9,053 nt of DNA from SKKC01 sp046542845 (GTDB lineage Bacteria; Spirochaetota; Spirochaetia; DSM-27196; SKKC01): the NCBI GenBank assembly GCA_046542845.1, contig JBKHAN010000084.1, positions 1 through 9,053 on the forward strand. The letters are read 5' to 3'. A model generated the notes under the pieces. It was not told the origin of the DNA, made no database searches, and saw only the letters and a list, made by a program, of their open reading frames with translations. This document shows, piece after piece, positions 5,518 to 9,053 of this stretch. The translations under genes were made by a program, and so were the position numbers. How positions within the stretch are numbered: position 1 is the stretch's first letter; each line of letters opens with the position of its first letter.

Positions 5518-8500
5518 TCAAAACCGCCGCACCGGACGCACCCGGTAGTTGAGTGTCTTGTCGCGAGTAATCGGACTCCCAGAACCGAACTCAATCGTCC
5601 GTGCATTCTCAAGATCCGACTGAGTCGAGCTCCAATACTCACCAGGACTGAAACCGCCAAGGTCGTTCACGTGCAAGTTCGTATACACCTCACTCAGTTC
5701 ATCCAGGGATGGAAGAAACCAGTCCATAGAGCCACTGTCGTATGTGGCAGCGGCTTGGGCTGCCGTTTCAACGGTTGCCACACCACCGAGCTCAGTGGTA
5801 ATCAAAGATGTATTTTCGATTCCCGTTCCGATTACCGCCTGCGTACCGGGTACGTCAATATAGGTATTGTCCGGCCACCAGGGAGCGATGGCAATACCAG
5901 GTAGGCCGTAATCAACAGCCGCCACTTCCATAAACCGCCACGTCTCACCGGCATTGCGATAGTCAGGATTCTCATAGAATACGAGTCCACCGGCAGGACC
6001 AACTGCGCCAATAGCAGTTGTATCGCTGACCTGATACGCGCCTATGGAAACAGGCCCCGTGTCGCGTGGGTCACCGTTAATGTCGACCTGGGCCACTCCT
6101 CCTGCGCCTCGATGGTCGTCTACCCCTCCGGCGAGTACGAGCGATCGCACGGCCGCCGGCGCACCCGTTTCCAGGGGGATATTGGGCTTGTACCAGTCGG
6201 CATCGGGGAAGGTCGGTACAGTCATGAGGTCGGGATCAATCTCGAAGTTACCGGCAAAGTTATCATTGGTGGCGTTGAGGGCAATAACATCGTCACTCGT
6301 TCCGAAAAAGATGTTCGCCGTCACGTTCAGATCCAACGCCACGTCGTTTTGCACACCTGCATGCAGCGCTGGCGGTCTGCTCCAGAGAATGTTGTTGTGT
6401 ACGATGCCAGTAGAACCGGGCTGAAACCAGATCAGGTTCGTAGCAGCACCCGCACCATAATTCTCGCCGACCACGATTGTGTTGTTAACCACGCGTGTAC
6501 CGGGTGAAGTTGTAAGAATACCGTATGACGCCAGCGAGGCATTCATACCGCCCAGCTCGATCACGTTGTTCACGATATCAGCACCGCTGTCGCCGGGAAC
6601 TTCGACGCCATAACTGGTCCCGAGGGTTTCTCGAGCAGGAACCTGAATGCGATTTCCTTCAATACGAGGAGTCTGTCCGCCGATTCCGGTTAACGATACG
6701 GCGTAGACATTCCCTTGACCCGGCTTCATCATATCGATGGTGTTCCCTTGTATTGACGTCGGTCCGACGGCACCCTGTAGGAAGACACCAAACAACGATT
6801 CGTCTTCATTATCAATCGGATTGATCGTGTTGCCCGAAAACACGATCGAGGTACTTAGTGCGTCGCCTTCGACCAGGAGACTCGAGCTGGCATTGGTGCT
6901 TCCAGTTACGCTTCCGCCAAAGGTCGAGCCCGTCACCTCGACAATACGTGTGCCCGGGCTTGCAGTTATGGAGAGCAAGTTCAGATGTGTCGCTGTTAGA
7001 TTGCCGGTGGTGAAGTTCGTGTTCGAGACGGTGAGATTGACTGAACCGTTGGTAAGCCAGATGCCGCGGGCCTCGCCATCAATGACTCCCCCAAGACTGA
7101 ATTCGGTATTTGACACGTCAATGCTGCCGGTTGTACCGGCGACCACAAGACCCATTGCAACCCCTGGACCCGCGGTGACACCGTCCGCAATTACTACACG
7201 TGAGTCGACAAGCGAGAGATCCCCGCCCTCGAATCGGACCGCAACGGGCCCACCGGCGGAATCGGGCGCGCGCGCTTCAATTCGATCCAGCACTACAAGC
7301 CCGTTGGTCGCAACAGCGTATGTTTGCTGAGCGATATCGGTGAGTATCGTCGTCGCGTTCGCCGTGCGCGTCGTATAGGCCGTCGTTTCGTAGCTGCCCT
7401 CGATGGTCAGATCGTGCAAAATCGTGAGGAGCCCCTGATCGTACAAGCCCTGCGTGACGCGAATCGTTTCTCCGGGTTCAGAGATCGCAACCGCTTCTAC
7501 CACGGACGCCAGCGGTTCAGTAATTGATCCAGCGCCGCCCACGGTTCCGCCGCTATCGACGTAAATCCCGTCACGAACGGCAAACTGATTCACCGGATAT
7601 ATGACACGGCCCTCGTTACCGACATCGCCGACTGTCTCAACTCGCCAGTTGTAGGTGGCACCGGGCGTAAACGGGCCGATCGAGCTTAATTCGAACGGGG
7701 GCCCGAGGGGTACGGTTGGCGCAGGAAGGGCGTTCGGATCTGAGATGTCGGCTGTATCAACGTACACGTTTACCGCGCTTCCACCGCCGACGATCATGGT
7801 GGTCCAGCCGACCGATCCGGGGTTCCCGGCAGCGACCCACGTGGGATCGTTGGAATTTACGCTATTTGAAAACGAAGGGAACTGAGCCGCCTCGAGCAAC
7901 CGAAAGGTGAAGCTCAAAGGATCCGACTCACCAAACGGGTTGAACGCGACCACCTCGATCGTGTAATCGTCCACCGGGGTCGCAAACGATGAGCTTTGGT
8001 TCGTTAGGGATTCGACACCCGCTGCGATGTCGGCACCTAATTGCACGCGGGAGCCCATTCCGTCGTCTTCATAGATGCGGAACCCCTCTTCGTTGTTCGA
8101 GGTATCAGTCCAGTACAGGTTGAATGTGTTCTCTGCGGTAAACTCCACCACAACATCGGTAGGCGCCGTGGGAGGTTCTTCAGACGGCACCACAGGAGTT
8201 ACGCTGACTTCAATATTCGCAAGAGCTTCGTCTGCCGGATTATACAGCGCGAGATAGTACACATCATTTGCCTGAGGCAGGTTTGCCGTCAGTGCATTTC
8301 CATCGTCGTCGAGGGGTATGCCTGTGAGGTGAAAGGAGGACGACAAAATTGAGTAGTCAATGGCCTCGTAGTCGCCATCGATCGAGAGAACGTGCTCTGA
8401 GTCGGGCGGTGTATTGAGTTTATATAATAAAAAGTTCCCAGAGGGCATTACCACTGACACATCGTTCCCGTCCGCTTCTATAAACGCATCCTCCACAACC

Positions 8501-8964
8501 TCGGCGTTCAACCGCAACGCAACCTCTTCATTCCGCTCGGCACGGATAAGTGGTGAAACGGTCGTTTCTCCCGAGTGGAGTGTTAACTCCGGGTTGTCGC
8601 TGGAAAAAAGCCGGACAGACACGATATACTCAACGTTCGTCGCAACGGAGGCAAACTCAAGGACAGTGACTAACCCGCTTCCGTCGGGTGTGCGTTCAAG
8701 ACCCTGTTCTATGGTTGCAACAGCATTGTCCGTATCGCCACCGCGGGAGAGCGTCGCTTCAATACGATCGGCGGTGGGGATCAGATATGGCGTACTTGAT
8801 GCTCCCTGCTCATTCAGAAGCAGGCTCGCCTGAAACTCGAATACGACCTCGCCTGTTTCTTCCTCCAGCTGGGAGAACATGTTACTGCAGGCGGTTGTAA
8901 CGGTCAGAGCCGACACGAACAGAACCACGACGCGAAACGCAACCGAACGAGCCCATGTAGCCAT
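5518..8964 (-). CDS. Large modular lipoprotein: Fn3-like domains, beta-helix and DUF1566 domain
   Basis: 1148 residues. The signal peptide (R-S-V-A-F-R, then VVVLFVSALTV) ends at a relaxed lipobox VTTA/C with Cys26. Residues 35-155 are a beta-rich N-terminal domain, and 160-258 a domain like those after pre-peptidases (FLLYKLN, YYLALYNPADE). Residues 264-357 are a fibronectin-III-like domain (PTAPTDVVVE, NLYWTDTSNNEEGFRIYE, YTIEVVAFNPFGES). Residues 362-463 look like a second one (ATYNWRVETVGD). Residues about 467-977 form a right-handed parallel beta-helix: the DUF1565-like entry IYVDSGGTVGGAGS and GETIRVTQGLY, then many N-N-x-I or G-N-x-I turns. Residues about 985-1148 form a DUF1566-type domain: GPAGGLVFYENP, IGTGIENTSLI, DWFLPSLDEL, YWSSTQ, RVRPVRRF. 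Probably lipid-anchored and surface-exposed; adhesion or polysaccharide binding is a guess. No Shine-Dalgarno is seen before the ATG. Its stop faces the relic at 5419-5493. Confidence 0.93.
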   Translation of the reverse strand: MATWARSVAFRVVVLFVSALTVTTACSNMFSQLEEETGEVVFEFQASLLLNEQGASSTPYLIPTADRIEATLSRGGDTDNAVATIEQGLERTPDGSGLVTVLEFASVATNVEYIVSVRLFSSDNPELTLHSGETTVSPLIRAERNEEVALRLNAEVVEDAFIEADGNDVSVVMPSGNFLLYKLNTPPDSEHVLSIDGDYEAIDYSILSSSFHLTGIPLDDDGNALTANLPQANDVYYLALYNPADEALANIEVSVTPVVPSEEPPTAPTDVVVEFTAENTFNLYWTDTSNNEEGFRIYEDDGMGSRVQLGADIAAGVESLTNQSSSFATPVDDYTIEVVAFNPFGESDPLSFTFRLLEAAQFPSFSNSVNSNDPTWVAAGNPGSVGWTTMIVGGGSAVNVYVDTADISDPNALPAPTVPLGPPFELSSIGPFTPGATYNWRVETVGDVGNEGRVIYPVNQFAVRDGIYVDSGGTVGGAGSITEPLASVVEAVAISEPGETIRVTQGLYDQGLLTILHDLTIEGSYETTAYTTRTANATTILTDIAQQTYAVATNGLVVLDRIEARAPDSAGGPVAVRFEGGDLSLVDSRVVIADGVTAGPGVAMGLVVAGTTGSIDVSNTEFSLGGVIDGEARGIWLTNGSVNLTVSNTNFTTGNLTATHLNLLSITASPGTRIVEVTGSTFGGSVTGSTNASSSLLVEGDALSTSIVFSGNTINPIDNEDESLFGVFLQGAVGPTSIQGNTIDMMKPGQGNVYAVSLTGIGGQTPRIEGNRIQVPARETLGTSYGVEVPGDSGADIVNNVIELGGMNASLASYGILTTSPGTRVVNNTIVVGENYGAGAATNLIWFQPGSTGIVHNNILWSRPPALHAGVQNDVALDLNVTANIFFGTSDDVIALNATNDNFAGNFEIDPDLMTVPTFPDADWYKPNIPLETGAPAAVRSLVLAGGVDDHRGAGGVAQVDINGDPRDTGPVSIGAYQVSDTTAIGAVGPAGGLVFYENPDYRNAGETWRFMEVAAVDYGLPGIAIAPWWPDNTYIDVPGTQAVIGTGIENTSLITTELGGVATVETAAQAAATYDSGSMDWFLPSLDELSEVYTNLHVNDLGGFSPGEYWSSTQSDLENARTIEFGSGSPITRDKTLNYRVRPVRRF

Positions 8965-8973
8965 AGTATTGAG

Positions 8974-8979
8974 ATAATA
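8974..8979 (-). promoter_or_regulatory. Possible -10 box (TATTAT) for the large lipoprotein gene
   Basis: On the minus strand TATTAT lies nine bases before the ATG at 8964. If used, the message would start within about three bases of the ATG, giving a leaderless or nearly leaderless transcript, which would agree with the missing Shine-Dalgarno. No good -35 is visible at the normal distance. Confidence 0.3.
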
Positions 8980-9003
8980 CCGTCGGATCGAGCAATCTAT
9001 CTG

Positions 9004-9019
9004 TACGACATTTGTCGTA
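9004..9019. promoter_or_regulatory. Palindrome TACGACA-TT-TGTCGTA, likely operator
   Basis: Perfect seven-base arms around two bases, centred about 47 bases upstream of the large lipoprotein ATG. The ACA-N2-TGT core recalls operators of the BlaI/MecI/CopY family of winged-helix repressors (comparison from memory, not a search). On the plus strand the right arm runs into TATATT (9018-9023), a possible -10 for a gene beyond the window, so it may control a divergent gene instead of, or as well as, the lipoprotein. Confidence 0.5.
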
Positions 9020-9031
9020 TATTCAAGGCCG

Positions 9032-9041
9032 CAGGGCCCTG
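9032..9041. repeat. Ten-base perfect palindrome CAGGGCCCTG
   Basis: A self-complementary ten-mer in the untranslated right edge, 12 bases beyond the larger palindrome. It may be a binding site or chance in GC-rich sequence; nothing else supports a role. Confidence 0.2.
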
Positions 9042-9053
9042 TCGGTCATAAAA

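Noticed and set aside
1..9053. CRISPR array, tRNA or rRNA genes, insertion sequence ends
   Set aside because: No regularly spaced direct repeats, no cloverleaf or conserved rRNA stretches, and no transposase motifs were seen on either strand.

Overview
The window looks like chromosomal DNA from a free-living spirochaete (Spirochaeta / Alkalispirochaeta-like). This rests on protein types, not on a marker gene. Two large secreted lipoproteins have relaxed lipoboxes of the kind spirochaetes use. The larger ends in the DUF1566-type module (DWFLPSLDEL, YWSS, RVRPVR) that is common in Treponema and Spirochaeta surface proteins. No rRNA, tRNA, CRISPR array or insertion sequence was seen.

Layout. 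(1) 1-1230, plus: the 3' part of a subtilisin-like (S8) serine protease whose start lies before the window. Its C-terminal tail looks like an I9-type propeptide fold. (2) 1230-1614, plus: a small exported beta-strand-rich protein fused to the protease stop by TAATG, whose reading frame is broken by an apparent frameshift. (3) 1671-2876, plus: an AAA-type ATPase of the DUF4143 family with its own -10 box, a short palindrome over that box and a strong ribosome binding site. (4) 2896-4290, minus: a 464-residue lipoprotein ending in a jelly-roll-like domain, convergent with the ATPase. (5) 4564-5254, plus: a vapBC toxin-antitoxin pair with overlapping genes. (6) 5255-5517: a short gap that holds a relic of a second DUF4143 gene. 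(7) 5518-8964, minus: a 1148-residue modular lipoprotein (two fibronectin-III-like domains, a long parallel beta-helix, DUF1566 domain). Its promoter area at the right edge contains a 7+2+7 palindrome.

How it fits together. Two kinds of material alternate: cell-surface proteins (protease, exported protein, two lipoproteins) and selfish or accessory pieces (DUF4143 ATPase, vapBC, DUF4143 relic). The accessory genes are lower in GC: a hand count gives 52/120 G+C at 1861-1980 in the ATPase against 88/120 at 721-840 in the protease. These are two chosen samples, not a full profile. This suggests that small mobile or defence-type genes were inserted between surface-protein genes. The DUF4143 relic next to vapBC shows that such insertions also decay here.

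The most useful leads are the DUF4143 relic at 5419-5493, the related TACGAC...TCGTATA palindromes near 1632 and 9004, the frameshifted exported gene, and the I9-like domain at the wrong end of the protease. I do not see a convincing new multi-gene system.
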